This document shows positions 16,036 through 24,888 of a stretch of DNA of 64,000 bases, one piece after another; position 1 is the first letter of the stretch, and each line of letters begins with the position of its first letter. The position numbers were made by a program, and so were the translations under genes. Origin of the DNA: Prolixibacteraceae bacterium (GTDB taxonomy: Bacteria > Bacteroidota > Bacteroidia > Bacteroidales > Prolixibacteraceae); assembly GCA_025355875.1 (NCBI GenBank), contig JANXYV010000009.1, positions 1 through 64,000 on the forward strand, written 5' to 3'. A model generated the notes under the pieces. The model saw only the letters and a list, made by a program, of their open reading frames with translations. It searched no databases and was not told the DNA's origin.

Positions 16036-17982
16036 ATGAAGCTATCCATCATCATAGTCAATTACAACGTCAAATATTTTCTCGAACAGTGCCTTCATGC
16101 CACTCAGAAAGCGGCACTGAAAGTAAGTTCTGAAATCTTTGTGGTTGACAACGATTCCGTTGACGGGTCTTGCCTGATGGTCGCCGAAAAATTTCCGGAG
16201 GTAAAAATCATCAGTAACAAGGAAAACCTTGGTTTTTCGAAGGCCAACAATCAGGCCATACGGATTTCAAAAGGCGAATATATTTTATTGCTGAATCCGG
16301 ACACAGTGGTTGAAGAAGACAGTTTTCTAAAGATCATCGGTTTTATGGATCGGACTCCGGATGCCGGCGGATTGGGCGTGAAAATGATTGATGGCAAAGG
16401 CCGGTTTTTGCCTGAATCGAAACGCGGCTTGCCCACTCCGGAAGTTGCATTCTGGAAAATGTTTGGCTTTTCAAGGCTTTTCCCGCATTCCAAACGCTTT
16501 GGCCGATATCATTTGGGGTATCTGAGCAACGATCAGGTTCATGAAGTGGAAGTGCTGGCCGGAGCATTCATGCTTCTGCGGAAGAAAACTCTCGATGAGG
16601 TTGGATTGCTCGACGAAGATTACTTTATGTACGGAGAAGATATCGACCTGTCGTACCGGATAACTTTGGGAGGATATAAAAATTACTACTTCCCGGAAAC
16701 GACCATCATTCATTACAAAGGCGAAAGCACCAAAAAGGGCAGCGTCAACTATGTGAAGGTGTTTTACAATGCCATGATTATTTTTGCCAAAAAACATTTT
16801 TCGAAAGGAAATGCACGCCGCTACAGCATTCTGATCAATCTGGCCATCTATTTCCATGCCTTGCTTACCATTTGCGGACAATTTTTAAAATCAGCTTTCC
16901 TGCCAGCTGTCGATGCCCTTTTGATTTACCTTGGTTTCGCGATTCTTTTGCCAAACTGGGAAGCATACAAATTCGAACGTGGATACTACCCGCCGGAATA
17001 TCTTCACATTGCTGTCCCGATTTACCTGCTGATTTGGATCGGAAGTATCTGGCTAAATGGCGGATACCGAAAGAACATTGAATTTGGAAGAATTTTCAAA
17101 GGATTATTCTGGGGAACGCTTTCCATTTTGGTGTTTTATTCGCTGGTGAACGAAAGTCTGCGCTATTCACGGGCAATGCTCCTACTTGGCTCTGCCTGGG
17201 CATTCCTCATTCTTCCGACATACCGGTTTATTCTATCTAAAATCCGGTTTTCAGGACTTGAACTTGAATTGAAAAGCCAAAAGCGCATCGCCATTGTCGC
17301 CGCCGAAAACGAGTCGAAACGAATTTCAGAACTCATTATCAGTTCTGGCCTGAAAATCGACACGGTCGGATTTGTAGCCCCCGACGAATTGATGCACCAT
17401 CCGTTTTACCTTGGAAACATCAAACAGCTTTCAGAAATTATCCGGATTAACAAAATTGACGAACTGATTTTTTCTTCGGAAGATATTCCATCGCAGGAAA
17501 TTATCCGGATCATGCTCGATTTGAACGACCTCAACATCGACTATAAAATTGCGCCACCCGAAAGCCTTTCCATCATTGGTAGCAACTCAATCTCGACCGC
17601 CGGAGATTTATACGTGGTACACATCAACTCCATTGCCCGTGAAAACAACAGGAAGAATAAACGAGCCTTCGATTTGGTATTTTCAATTTGCTTGTTTTTT
17701 CTTTCTCCGGTTCTGATCGGATTTGCAAATCAAAAATCAGGCTTCTTCCGAAGCATTTTTGAAGTTTTTTCCGGCAAGAAAAGTTGGGTTGGATACTGCT
17801 CCGGAAATCACAGTCATCTGCCTACCATCAAAAAAGGTATTCTCTCACCCGCTTCCATATTTCCTGAAAATATTCCGGATAAAAAGAAAGAGGAATTGGA
17901 CATTGTTTATGCCAAGGATTACCGGATCCTGAACGATTTTGAAATTGTATTCAAAACCTGGAGAAAAATCGGAAGATCATGA
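16036..17982 (+). CDS. GT2 glycosyltransferase fused to membrane and degenerate sugar-phosphotransferase-like domains
   Basis: A 648-residue three-part protein. Residues 1-230 are a GT2 domain of the rhamnosyltransferase type (SIIIVNYNVKYFLEQ, VDNDSVDGS, LLNPDTVVEED, and YGEDIDLSYRI). Several hydrophobic helices follow at about 250-400. A Rossmann-like segment at 415-530 starts KRIAIVAAENESKR. The last ~105 residues resemble a polyprenyl sugar phosphotransferase: NKRAFDLVFSICLFFLSPVL matches its membrane helix, SGKKSWVGY its GEMSLVGPRP block, and VYAKDYRILNDFEIV its tail. However, the stretch that should carry the catalytic Asp-Glu (DELPQ) is missing. The GT2 part is probably active and the tail a non-catalytic membrane module. 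The neighbours recR and GNAT give no pathway clue. Confidence 0.8.
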   Translation: MKLSIIIVNYNVKYFLEQCLHATQKAALKVSSEIFVVDNDSVDGSCLMVAEKFPEVKIISNKENLGFSKANNQAIRISKGEYILLLNPDTVVEEDSFLKIIGFMDRTPDAGGLGVKMIDGKGRFLPESKRGLPTPEVAFWKMFGFSRLFPHSKRFGRYHLGYLSNDQVHEVEVLAGAFMLLRKKTLDEVGLLDEDYFMYGEDIDLSYRITLGGYKNYYFPETTIIHYKGESTKKGSVNYVKVFYNAMIIFAKKHFSKGNARRYSILINLAIYFHALLTICGQFLKSAFLPAVDALLIYLGFAILLPNWEAYKFERGYYPPEYLHIAVPIYLLIWIGSIWLNGGYRKNIEFGRIFKGLFWGTLSILVFYSLVNESLRYSRAMLLLGSAWAFLILPTYRFILSKIRFSGLELELKSQKRIAIVAAENESKRISELIISSGLKIDTVGFVAPDELMHHPFYLGNIKQLSEIIRINKIDELIFSSEDIPSQEIIRIMLDLNDLNIDYKIAPPESLSIIGSNSISTAGDLYVVHINSIARENNRKNKRAFDLVFSICLFFLSPVLIGFANQKSGFFRSIFEVFSGKKSWVGYCSGNHSHLPTIKKGILSPASIFPENIPDKKKEELDIVYAKDYRILNDFEIVFKTWRKIGRS

Positions 17983-18506
17983 GCGGCAAAAAACTAGAAC
18001 ATGGCAAAATTCGTTTCAGGGCTATGGAACCTGAAGATGTCAATTTGTTGTACGAGTGGGAAAACGATGCCGAAATATGGGAAATCAGCAATACGATGGA
18101 GCCATTTTCAAAATACATCCTGAATAAATACATCAAGGATTCGCAGCGCGATATCTATGAAGCAAAGGAAATGCGGATGATTATTGAAACGAATGAAGGA
18201 GAACCAGTTGGAGCGATCGACCTGTTCGATTTCGATCCGTTTCATTTTAGGGCCGGAGTCGGTATCCTGATTCATGATGAAAAAGACCGTAAACTGGGTT
18301 ATGCAACTGATGCCTTGCAACTGCTTTGCAGCTATGCCGCTGATTATCTCCGCTTGCACCAGCTGTATGCCAACATCGGCGAGGATAATGAAGCCAGCAT
18401 TCAACTGTTTACCGGCAACGGCTTTGAACTTTGCGGTTCAAAAAAAGACTGGCGCCGAACAGCCAATGGCTGGAAAGCGGAGCTGATGTTTCAGAAGATT
18501 CTATAA
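17979..18506 (+). CDS. GNAT-family N-acetyltransferase (RimJ/SpeG-like)
   Basis: A 175-residue acetyltransferase that would move an acetyl group from acetyl-CoA to an amine. The layout is that of RimJ/RimL/SpeG proteins: IRFRAMEPEDVNLLYEWEND at the start, the acetyl-CoA region around HDEKDRKLGYATDALQLLC, and YANIGEDNEASIQLFTGNGF near the end. The ATG overlaps the stop of the preceding glycosyltransferase by four bases (ATGA), which indicates translational coupling. The target (ribosomal protein, polyamine or sugar amine) is not known; coupling to a glycosyltransferase makes a sugar amine worth considering. Confidence 0.85.
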   Translation: MSGKKLEHGKIRFRAMEPEDVNLLYEWENDAEIWEISNTMEPFSKYILNKYIKDSQRDIYEAKEMRMIIETNEGEPVGAIDLFDFDPFHFRAGVGILIHDEKDRKLGYATDALQLLCSYAADYLRLHQLYANIGEDNEASIQLFTGNGFELCGSKKDWRRTANGWKAELMFQKIL

Positions 18507-18572
18507 AAAACCGGTTAATTGCCTGAAAATTCCTTTCAGACAAATAGCCGGATAATCTCTTTAAAACCAGAC

Positions 18573-19001
18573 CTATTTAGCTACCGAACGCAAATATTCA
18601 ACCACTGAGCGGGCCTTGTCCTGAGTCAATTCAGGATTGGTCATAACAATGTTGTTGTACTTTTTAATCAGCGCTTTGATATTCGCGTTTTCCTTTTGCA
18701 TCTGTGAAGTATTTAATAGCAGATTCATGATGTATTCAGGAGCGCGGTCCTTGGTGATATTCCTCAACGGCGGGCCAATTTTCACCTGATCCAGTTCATG
18801 GCAAAGCATACATTTCTCATTGAAAATGCCTTTCCCCTGGGAGACCATTTTCGGGTCGAGAGCGGCATCAATTTTCACACTTTTTATGGGCCCGATGCCT
18901 AAATCCTTTGCCTGCGCAAAAGACTGATTCAGTCCTAAGGTTAAACAAACGATCGAAACAAACACGAAGGAAAAGATTGGAAAGCGAAATTTGGTTCTCA
19001 T
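18573..19001 (-). CDS. Small periplasmic c-type cytochrome
   Basis: A 142-residue class I-like cytochrome c. It has an N-terminal hydrophobic export signal (about residues 8-30, ending SFAQA) and one haem motif CMLCH at residues 64-68. The sixth haem ligand is probably the Met in NIVMTNPELT. It would shuttle electrons in the periplasm. It starts 18 bp after the stop of the Cyc2-like gene upstream on the same strand, so the two are almost surely one operon and may exchange electrons. The C-terminal helix (QDKARSVVEYLRSVAK) is typical of mono-haem cytochromes. Confidence 0.85.
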   Translation of the reverse strand: MRTKFRFPIFSFVFVSIVCLTLGLNQSFAQAKDLGIGPIKSVKIDAALDPKMVSQGKGIFNEKCMLCHELDQVKIGPPLRNITKDRAPEYIMNLLLNTSQMQKENANIKALIKKYNNIVMTNPELTQDKARSVVEYLRSVAK

Positions 19002-19019
19002 ATAGTTGATTTTTAAGTT

Positions 19020-20375
19020 TTAAAAATTAAACCAGGCTAATAAATATAAGGTATTGTTGTGTGCAGCATTCCTGCCAGCCCCGTCGTAATTACTTGAACT
19101 TCCGTCAAATTTACCATAGGTAACATATTGAATAGAGAATTTTGTATTGTACCAGGGCAAATATTCAAGCTGATAGATGATTCCACTACTGTTTGGCTTA
19201 TTCGTTGCGCTGGCCACTACATCTGCATCTTCGGTACCTGAGGAATTAAAGTAACCAATCGTACCACCCAATCCATTTCTAAAATAAAGGTTTCCATCGA
19301 TTTTAAAGGAAGTGAAATCGAAGTTCTTAACATCCGAATTTCGGTTTTCAGATTCTTTTATCAGAGCGGAATGCAAAGTGAATGAACCCACTCGTAAGGT
19401 TTTTGCATAAGAAAAATCAAACCCAAGGTCGGTAAAACTGTCCATCTCACCTTTAATTCCGGAGATATAATGGTTCGACGACATTCCAAAAGTACCCAGT
19501 TCGAAATAATTACTATCCCAAGTGTGCTGAAGCGCAATGCGCCAATAAGGCGCTATTCCTTTTAGAGTCATGGAACTGGTCGAATCTGCAGGATTGGCCG
19601 CACCCTGGGGCGACGATCGGTAAACGGTTAATTCTGCAAAAACAAGGTTTCCAAATAAACCGTAGGCTCCGAGTCCGGCAACCTGCATCCCAAGGTTTTC
19701 AATAATGGTCGATTTTGCCGGCGTCGGAGCTGCAGGGGAAGATGCATAAGGAAATCCCCAGGCGGGAGTGGTATTCCAACCGTCCTGAACAGTTGGATTA
19801 TTGTTCAAGGTTAAGCCCCAGGCCAGACTTTTCGATCCGATGGAGGTTGAGTTCGAATAACGGATGTCAGCATTGTCCATCCCAAAGGTTTTACCATCAT
19901 AGGTAGTTTGTATGAATGTACCGATATGTGGGGTAATTTGTCCTGCATAAAACAAGCTCAATTGCTGAGGAAAGGCCACCGAATTGTTTTGTTGCCCGGG
20001 AACATCCTTGGCAATGTGGGTAAACGAGGTTTGCAGCATGGCTGATAATGGCAATGCACTAAGTAATTTCAAACGGGTTACCCGGTCGCTGTCCTCCTTG
20101 GCATCAATAGTATTCATCATCGTCATGGTGTAGCCGTTCAATTTAAACTGCCTCCCGAAAGGAGTAAGTTCAGGAAACGAATAATGACAGGCTGTACACG
20201 ACATTCCTGTTTGTCGCGCAAAACTTGGCAAAGCATCTGCCACACCAGCATTCACAAGCAGGACAAGCGAAATGATGATCAGTTTGTACATGGATCTACG
20301 CGATTGGCAGGAACCCTCCCTTTTCATGGCATCTGTCTTGAGGCCAACTTTACCTGACTGAATTTTTTCTTTCAT
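19020..20375 (-). CDS. Cyc2-like fused outer-membrane cytochrome-porin
   Basis: A 451-residue protein with a single haem motif CTACH at residues 60-64 right after the signal peptide, then a long beta-rich region ending in an aromatic residue (LLAWFNF), as outer-membrane barrels do. The segment around the haem, LPSFARQTGMSCTACH then FPELTPFGRQFKLNGYT, matches the hallmark of Cyc2, the fused cytochrome-porin of iron oxidisers (FARQTG before CxxCH, a P-x-L motif after it, then FGRxFKLxGY). It may carry electrons across the outer membrane. ATG 20375 gives a 28-residue tail before the signal core; ATG 20291 (MYKLIIISLVLL) would begin exactly at the signal and is an alternative. Substrate unknown: distant Cyc2 relatives are not all iron oxidases. 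Confidence 0.72.
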   Translation of the reverse strand: MKEKIQSGKVGLKTDAMKREGSCQSRRSMYKLIIISLVLLVNAGVADALPSFARQTGMSCTACHYSFPELTPFGRQFKLNGYTMTMMNTIDAKEDSDRVTRLKLLSALPLSAMLQTSFTHIAKDVPGQQNNSVAFPQQLSLFYAGQITPHIGTFIQTTYDGKTFGMDNADIRYSNSTSIGSKSLAWGLTLNNNPTVQDGWNTTPAWGFPYASSPAAPTPAKSTIIENLGMQVAGLGAYGLFGNLVFAELTVYRSSPQGAANPADSTSSMTLKGIAPYWRIALQHTWDSNYFELGTFGMSSNHYISGIKGEMDSFTDLGFDFSYAKTLRVGSFTLHSALIKESENRNSDVKNFDFTSFKIDGNLYFRNGLGGTIGYFNSSGTEDADVVASATNKPNSSGIIYQLEYLPWYNTKFSIQYVTYGKFDGSSSNYDGAGRNAAHNNTLYLLAWFNF

Positions 20376-20984
20376 TTTAACAGTTTTAAGGTTATCAATA
20401 GGAATCTGTTATCAATGGCAAGAGTACAATAATTTAAGGATTTTTTAATCTTTTTATCTAAATAAAATCAAAATCCGAATATAATAGAGTAAATATCTGA
20501 CATCATGCAAGTTGACTAAATATTTCAAAATCAGGTCTTGAAAAATTTTCAAAAATATATCTACATAAACCTGAATTGATTGATAAACAAACTGAGAGAC
20601 AATAAGTTTAATATTTATCCATTCAACTGGATATAATTTTCACCTGAACCTCCTTGGCTGGTTAACCTTGGGTTGAAAAGCTCCTTCAGGCAATGCCATG
20701 CAACTTTCAAAACGAATTCTTATATTCATTTGCAACTTCAAGATAGTTTAGAAATGGAGCCGACTTCTTGCAATTAACCTGAATCCTGAATCTTTCTAAA
20801 ACTTATCGAATGATGTACTTGCGTTGATCATTGCAGGTACCATGGGATTTCTCCTGAAAAAGGAATAGTCACTGCAATGGTTTCAAGTTCGAGTTTTCCC
20901 GGCAGAGAGGCGGCCAAGCCAGACTGATGATGGAAGTTGAATGAAAGGAATAATGATTTGATATTTCAGAAGAAACTTTGAATA
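20376..20984. other. Long intergenic region between Cyc2-like and Ehr-like operons
   Basis: A 609-bp AT-rich spacer with no believable reading frame, RNA gene or strong hairpin that I can see. On the minus strand CAAGAGTA at 20419-20426 reads TACTCTTG, one base off TAnnTTTG, and could be the promoter of the Cyc2-like/cytochrome operon. Scattered stop-ridden frames may be the remains of lost sequence. Confidence 0.5.
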
Positions 20985-21746
20985 CTACTTTTGGACTTTC
21001 CTCTTTCTCGTCAAATCCAGCAACCCATTTATAATCGTTAGCGGATGGGCCGGATTACCAGGAATATATAAATCAATAGGATATTTATCCAAAAAGCTGC
21101 GGTCAACAGCCGAACCTTTTCCCAAAATTCCTCCGCTTATTGCATCAGTTCCAACCAACACAATGATCTTGGGTTCGGGAATGGCATCGTAACAAATCTG
21201 TAAAGGAACAGCCATGTTTTCAGTAATCGGTCCGGTAATCACAATCCCGTCAGCATGACGCGGCGAGGCCACAAAATCGATCCCGAATCGGCTCATGTCG
21301 AACTGAACATTGTTGGCTGCATTGAGTTCCATTTCGCAACTATTATCGCCGCCGGCACTCACCTGCCTGAGTTTTAAAGAACTTCCCAGCACCTGACGGA
21401 TATCCTTTCGGATAGTTTCCAAATTCACTTCAATGGGTTTTTCTTCGCCTTCTTTGACAATGAGACCTAGGCGATCATTACTTGCAAGTTTATAATCGGT
21501 TGTAAATCGGATCTTATTTGGAAATTGCCGGGCACATTCGCCACAGAAGGAACATTTCCCCAGGTCGATGCTCACCGGATTTGCCGTAATTGCATCCAGC
21601 GGGCACAATTCAAGCAGTTCGGCCTCATTCACTTTTTCAAGACTGATGACAGGTCGCCCCCTGAAAATACCTGGAACTTTGGCCGTGGTAACATCAGGAA
21701 TGAACTGTTTGCCCTGATGATAGACTATTTTTACATTATCGAACAT
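20985..21746 (-). CDS. Ehr/hydrogenase-4-type small subunit (ferredoxin + NuoB-like), cluster ligands lost
   Basis: A 253-residue fusion of a ferredoxin-like part and a HyfI/HycG (NuoB-like) domain. Residues C48, C65, C68 and C71 (CPLDAI, then KCSFCGEC) can hold one 4Fe-4S cluster. In the NuoB-like part the fold motifs are clear (SPRHADGIVITGP, AISGGI, YIPGNPAHP). However, three of the four ligands of the proximal cluster are replaced: Asp134 and Asp201 stand where HycG has Cys, and Asn231 is in the PGCP position; only C137 remains. So it probably lacks the N2-type cluster. I start at 21746 (MFDNVKIVYHQ), because the extra 27 residues from 21827 look untranslated. Last gene of the seven-gene operon. 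Confidence 0.82.
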   Translation of the reverse strand: MFDNVKIVYHQGKQFIPDVTTAKVPGIFRGRPVISLEKVNEAELLELCPLDAITANPVSIDLGKCSFCGECARQFPNKIRFTTDYKLASNDRLGLIVKEGEEKPIEVNLETIRKDIRQVLGSSLKLRQVSAGGDNSCEMELNAANNVQFDMSRFGIDFVASPRHADGIVITGPITENMAVPLQICYDAIPEPKIIVLVGTDAISGGILGKGSAVDRSFLDKYPIDLYIPGNPAHPLTIINGLLDLTRKRKVQK

Positions 21747-21870
21747 GGTGTCGTGTTTTATTTTTTTCTCATTGGGCAAAGCCCATTTTTTTGTGTTTTC
21801 ATTCCCGCTGACTGAAGCCAACAGCAAAGGATATCGCTTTGATGATTAGTTCAGCGATATTCCTGAACCA

Positions 21871-21915
21871 GACTCCCTAAAGCTTTCCCCTGTCGGGGGA
21901 ACGGGAAGGGGGCTT
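21871..21915. repeat. GC-rich hairpin element inside the Ehr-like operon
   Basis: In otherwise moderate-GC DNA, TTCCCC at 21885-21890 pairs with GGGGGAA at 21895-21901 around TGTC, nested between AAGC and GCTT. The sequence reading CCCTAAAG then the C- and G-rich arms resembles dispersed palindromic repeats in Bacteroidota. It sits in the 174-bp gap between the large and small subunit genes, where it could reduce expression of the last gene. Confidence 0.45.
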
Positions 21916-21920
21916 CATTT

Positions 21921-23420
21921 TTATAAATCGTGGCCTGAATACGACAGGTTGAAACTCTTGTTGCAAATAGGAAAATCAGAAATCTCGTTATTCCTGACTG
22001 CTAATGCCAATGCCAGCCAGTTGTGAAACGACGGATCTTTCACTTTATACAAAATCAGTTCACCCTGACTATCGGTAATCGTGCAATGGCAGATTTCGCC
22101 TCGCCAGCCTTCAACCAGTGAAAGCGTAAATGAATTCGGTTTCGGACTTTCAAAAGAAGCTTCATTTTCAGAAACTTCAGGAACATTCTGTATCAGGTTC
22201 CGGATGTATTGCATCGATTGTTTCACTTCCGCCTTTCTGATCTGAACCCGGGAATAGACATCGCCATGGTGCTTGATGATCGGTTCGTGCGCGATCTCCG
22301 GATAAAGTCCAAACGGATGCGATGAACGAATATCCCGGTTCAGCCCACTCATCCGGGCGGCCATTCCAACGGTTCCGACCGATAAAACATCGTCATACGA
22401 AACTACCCCGGTCCGTTCAAATCGCGACAGCGCACTGGGCAGCTGAAACAACTGCACATTCATTTCCAAAAAATGAGGCTCATAAATATCAAGAACTCCT
22501 GTAAGCCGGTTCGCCAGTTCCGGTGAAAAAGGAAACGGATTTCGACCCGGCCTGATCAATCCTTTGGACAAACGATTACCACACCATTCCTGCATGAAAT
22601 TGATGATTGGTGTGCGCAGACGACCGAAAACTGAACTTCCAAGCTGATAGGCAATGTCGGTACAAACAGCACTTAAATCGCCGGTATGAACCGCCATTCG
22701 TTCCAATTCAAGTGCCAAGGTTCTGGAAAATTCAATGTCATGCGAAACTTGTATTCCGCATATACTTTCCCATACCTGTGAAAAAGCAGTAGTGTGACCC
22801 ACGACGGTATCTCCGGCAATAGATTCTGCGATAGTGCTGCGCTGAAGCAGTTTCTTTTTTTCCAGAAATTGTTGTTCAATGCCGCGATGCTGGTATCCCA
22901 GTTGTATTTCGAGATGAAGAATTTGCTCGCCATTGCAGATAAACCGGAAATGTCCGGGTTCAATAATTCCGGCGTGAATGGGCCCGACGCCAACTTCGTG
23001 CAGTTCGTCGCTTTCGATGGAGAAAAACGGATAATTGGCAATGGTTTTAGATTGATCGGCCCGGTTATGCGCATAACGAACCGGTTTCAACCACGGATGA
23101 TCAGTATAATTGATACCGAAATTTTCACAAATCTCTCGTTCAAACTTTTCGAAGTTGAAATTCTTTGCCGTGAATGAATCAAGGGTATCCGACGCTTTGA
23201 CTAAACACGAAGACAGGTAAATCTGATGCGTTTGATCGTCGGCAATGCAGCAAATCAGTTTAATATGTGAATCAACCGGATACCCAAAATAGTTGACGCA
23301 ATGCCGTTCAGGAGCACCGGTCAGAAAACCGGTATTCAGCCCGAAAAATTCATAGTAACCTACTTCCGGAATTTCAGCCACCGAGATGGTCTGTTTGTTT
23401 ACTATCGTAGTGTAATTCAT
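21921..23420 (-). CDS. Ehr/hydrogenase-4-type large subunit (NuoC-NuoD fusion) without Ni-Fe ligands
   Basis: A 499-residue HycE/HyfG homologue. Residues 1-125 are NuoC-like (FEREICENFGINYTDHPWLK). The rest is NuoD/hydrogenase large-subunit-like (GPIHAGIIEPGHFRF, LGYQHRGIEQ, LELERMAVHTGDLSA, EGWRGEICHCTI). The four cysteines that bind nickel in true group 4 hydrogenases are absent: the first pair is Ala202 and Thr205 (ESIAGDTVVGH), and the second is Ser493 and Gly496 at the very C-terminus (NLSYSGHDL). It cannot be a Ni-Fe hydrogenase in the usual sense. This matches the Ehr (energy-converting hydrogenase-related) class known from Geobacter. The start is six bases after the upstream gene, with probable translational coupling. 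Confidence 0.88.
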   Translation of the reverse strand: MNYTTIVNKQTISVAEIPEVGYYEFFGLNTGFLTGAPERHCVNYFGYPVDSHIKLICCIADDQTHQIYLSSCLVKASDTLDSFTAKNFNFEKFEREICENFGINYTDHPWLKPVRYAHNRADQSKTIANYPFFSIESDELHEVGVGPIHAGIIEPGHFRFICNGEQILHLEIQLGYQHRGIEQQFLEKKKLLQRSTIAESIAGDTVVGHTTAFSQVWESICGIQVSHDIEFSRTLALELERMAVHTGDLSAVCTDIAYQLGSSVFGRLRTPIINFMQEWCGNRLSKGLIRPGRNPFPFSPELANRLTGVLDIYEPHFLEMNVQLFQLPSALSRFERTGVVSYDDVLSVGTVGMAARMSGLNRDIRSSHPFGLYPEIAHEPIIKHHGDVYSRVQIRKAEVKQSMQYIRNLIQNVPEVSENEASFESPKPNSFTLSLVEGWRGEICHCTITDSQGELILYKVKDPSFHNWLALALAVRNNEISDFPICNKSFNLSYSGHDL

Positions 23421-23425
23421 CTCTC

Positions 23426-24853
23426 TTAAATTGGTAATAACATGACACTTTCCTTGATTAGCTGAACAAATTCAGCTGGAGGGTTTAATCCCAGATAAAC
23501 AGCAAGCGCAAAAAGAAAGAACTGGGTCGAAGATTCCCATGGGCTGATGACCGGCACATGTGAATCGTCAAATCCGACCGGCGGAACAAAAAGTATTTTC
23601 ATGATATTTTTTCCGAATGCCCAGATAATCATGGTCAGCAGAATCAGAACAATCACAAGGAGGACGATCTGATGCGCTTCGAAAAGTGATCTGAAAATCA
23701 GGAATTCGCTCACAAACATTCCGGAAGGAGGCATAGCCGTTACACTGATGAATCCCAGTAAAAGCACCATGGCACCGGCGGTATTGTATTTGAAATAATT
23801 GCCGACATGGTAAATGCTTTTATTCTGAAATACGCGGTACAACTGGGTGAATTGAAAGAACATCCCTGATTTTACCAGTGCATGAAGAATAATGTGAAGG
23901 ATAGCTGCATAATAACCGATTCCTCCCGCAGCAACCCCAAGCATCACTAAACCCATGTGTTCGATGCTCGAATAAGCCATCATACGCTTGATGTTTTTGA
24001 CTTTGATCATGTAAACCGTCGCTACAAAAACCGACAGAAATGCGGCAATTCCGATCACGAGGTTAGCCCAATGATGCAATGGAGTGTTGGCAACAACAAT
24101 GTAAAATCGGAATATCCCAACAAACCCGAGGTTCATCAATACGCTCGAAAGCAAAGCGCCTGCCGGAGCCGGAGCCTTGTCTTTGGCGTCGATACCGGCC
24201 GTAAACATCGGCACAAGTCCCAGTTTGGCCGTAAAACCTGTAAAGATAAAGAGAAACGAAAGTTTCAGCCAGAATGGATTTAAACGGGCACTGTTGGACA
24301 GGAGGTTTTTAAACGACAAATCGTCGGAACCGGCATGTTCCAGGGAAAGGCTTAAAAACAAAATGCCAATGAACACAAAGGTAATGCTGATGGCACATAT
24401 AAACACATATTTCCAGGTTCCTTCGAGCGCCAGCTTATTTCTATGGTGATAAATGAGTGCCGATGCGCTTAAGGTGGTGATTTCAGTAAAAATCCAGGTA
24501 ACGGCAATGTGATTCGACAGGTAACCGGCACTGATTGCCGTGAGCAACAAAACAATCGCACCATAATAGATTGCCCTGGCATCGGGAGGTGCAGGCTGAT
24601 CTTCCAGATAAATATGGCTATGAATGACTGCCGGGATTGAAATGATAAACAAGGTGCCCAAGAGTAGGATCGCCAGTGAATCATAGGTGAAATAGCTCCA
24701 CTCGGTGGAATGAAAATTAAAGTAGGCGTGAAACGTTAATGCTCCCTGAAGGATCAGGAAAAAGCCAAGCAACACAAACGACACGATTTTATTCCTGTTC
24801 AGAAATAAAGCCAGTGCGATTGATAATGCTCCTATCAGATAAATCCCTATCAT
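23426..24853 (-). CDS. Ehr/hydrogenase-4 HyfF-like membrane subunit (Mrp/NuoN type)
   Basis: A 475-residue, roughly 14-helix antiporter-like subunit. The conserved Glu of the proton channel is in VTWIFTEITTLSASALIYHH. The discontinuous-helix region contains FTAKLGLVPMFTAGIDAKDKAPAPAGALLS... with Lys and His residues, and IKRMMAYSSIEHMG follows. It should translocate protons or sodium. Its length (475-526 is usual) and its place directly before the large subunit match HyfF. All expected charged residues seem to be kept, in contrast to the redox subunits. Confidence 0.85.
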   Translation of the reverse strand: MIGIYLIGALSIALALFLNRNKIVSFVLLGFFLILQGALTFHAYFNFHSTEWSYFTYDSLAILLLGTLFIISIPAVIHSHIYLEDQPAPPDARAIYYGAIVLLLTAISAGYLSNHIAVTWIFTEITTLSASALIYHHRNKLALEGTWKYVFICAISITFVFIGILFLSLSLEHAGSDDLSFKNLLSNSARLNPFWLKLSFLFIFTGFTAKLGLVPMFTAGIDAKDKAPAPAGALLSSVLMNLGFVGIFRFYIVVANTPLHHWANLVIGIAAFLSVFVATVYMIKVKNIKRMMAYSSIEHMGLVMLGVAAGGIGYYAAILHIILHALVKSGMFFQFTQLYRVFQNKSIYHVGNYFKYNTAGAMVLLLGFISVTAMPPSGMFVSEFLIFRSLFEAHQIVLLVIVLILLTMIIWAFGKNIMKILFVPPVGFDDSHVPVISPWESSTQFFLFALAVYLGLNPPAEFVQLIKESVMLLPI

Positions 24854-24888
24854 GTTTTTTTATTTAAATCTTTATTTTTTGCTGATCA

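Noticed and set aside
20376-20984. A hidden small gene or tRNA in the long intergenic gap
   Set aside because: All frames are short and broken, and I found no tRNA-like T-arm or cloverleaf pattern.
21921-23420. The Ehr-like large subunit as a working Ni-Fe hydrogenase
   Set aside because: A single Cys near the C-terminus (486) is not at a ligand position, and both cysteine pairs needed for Ni-Fe binding are missing.
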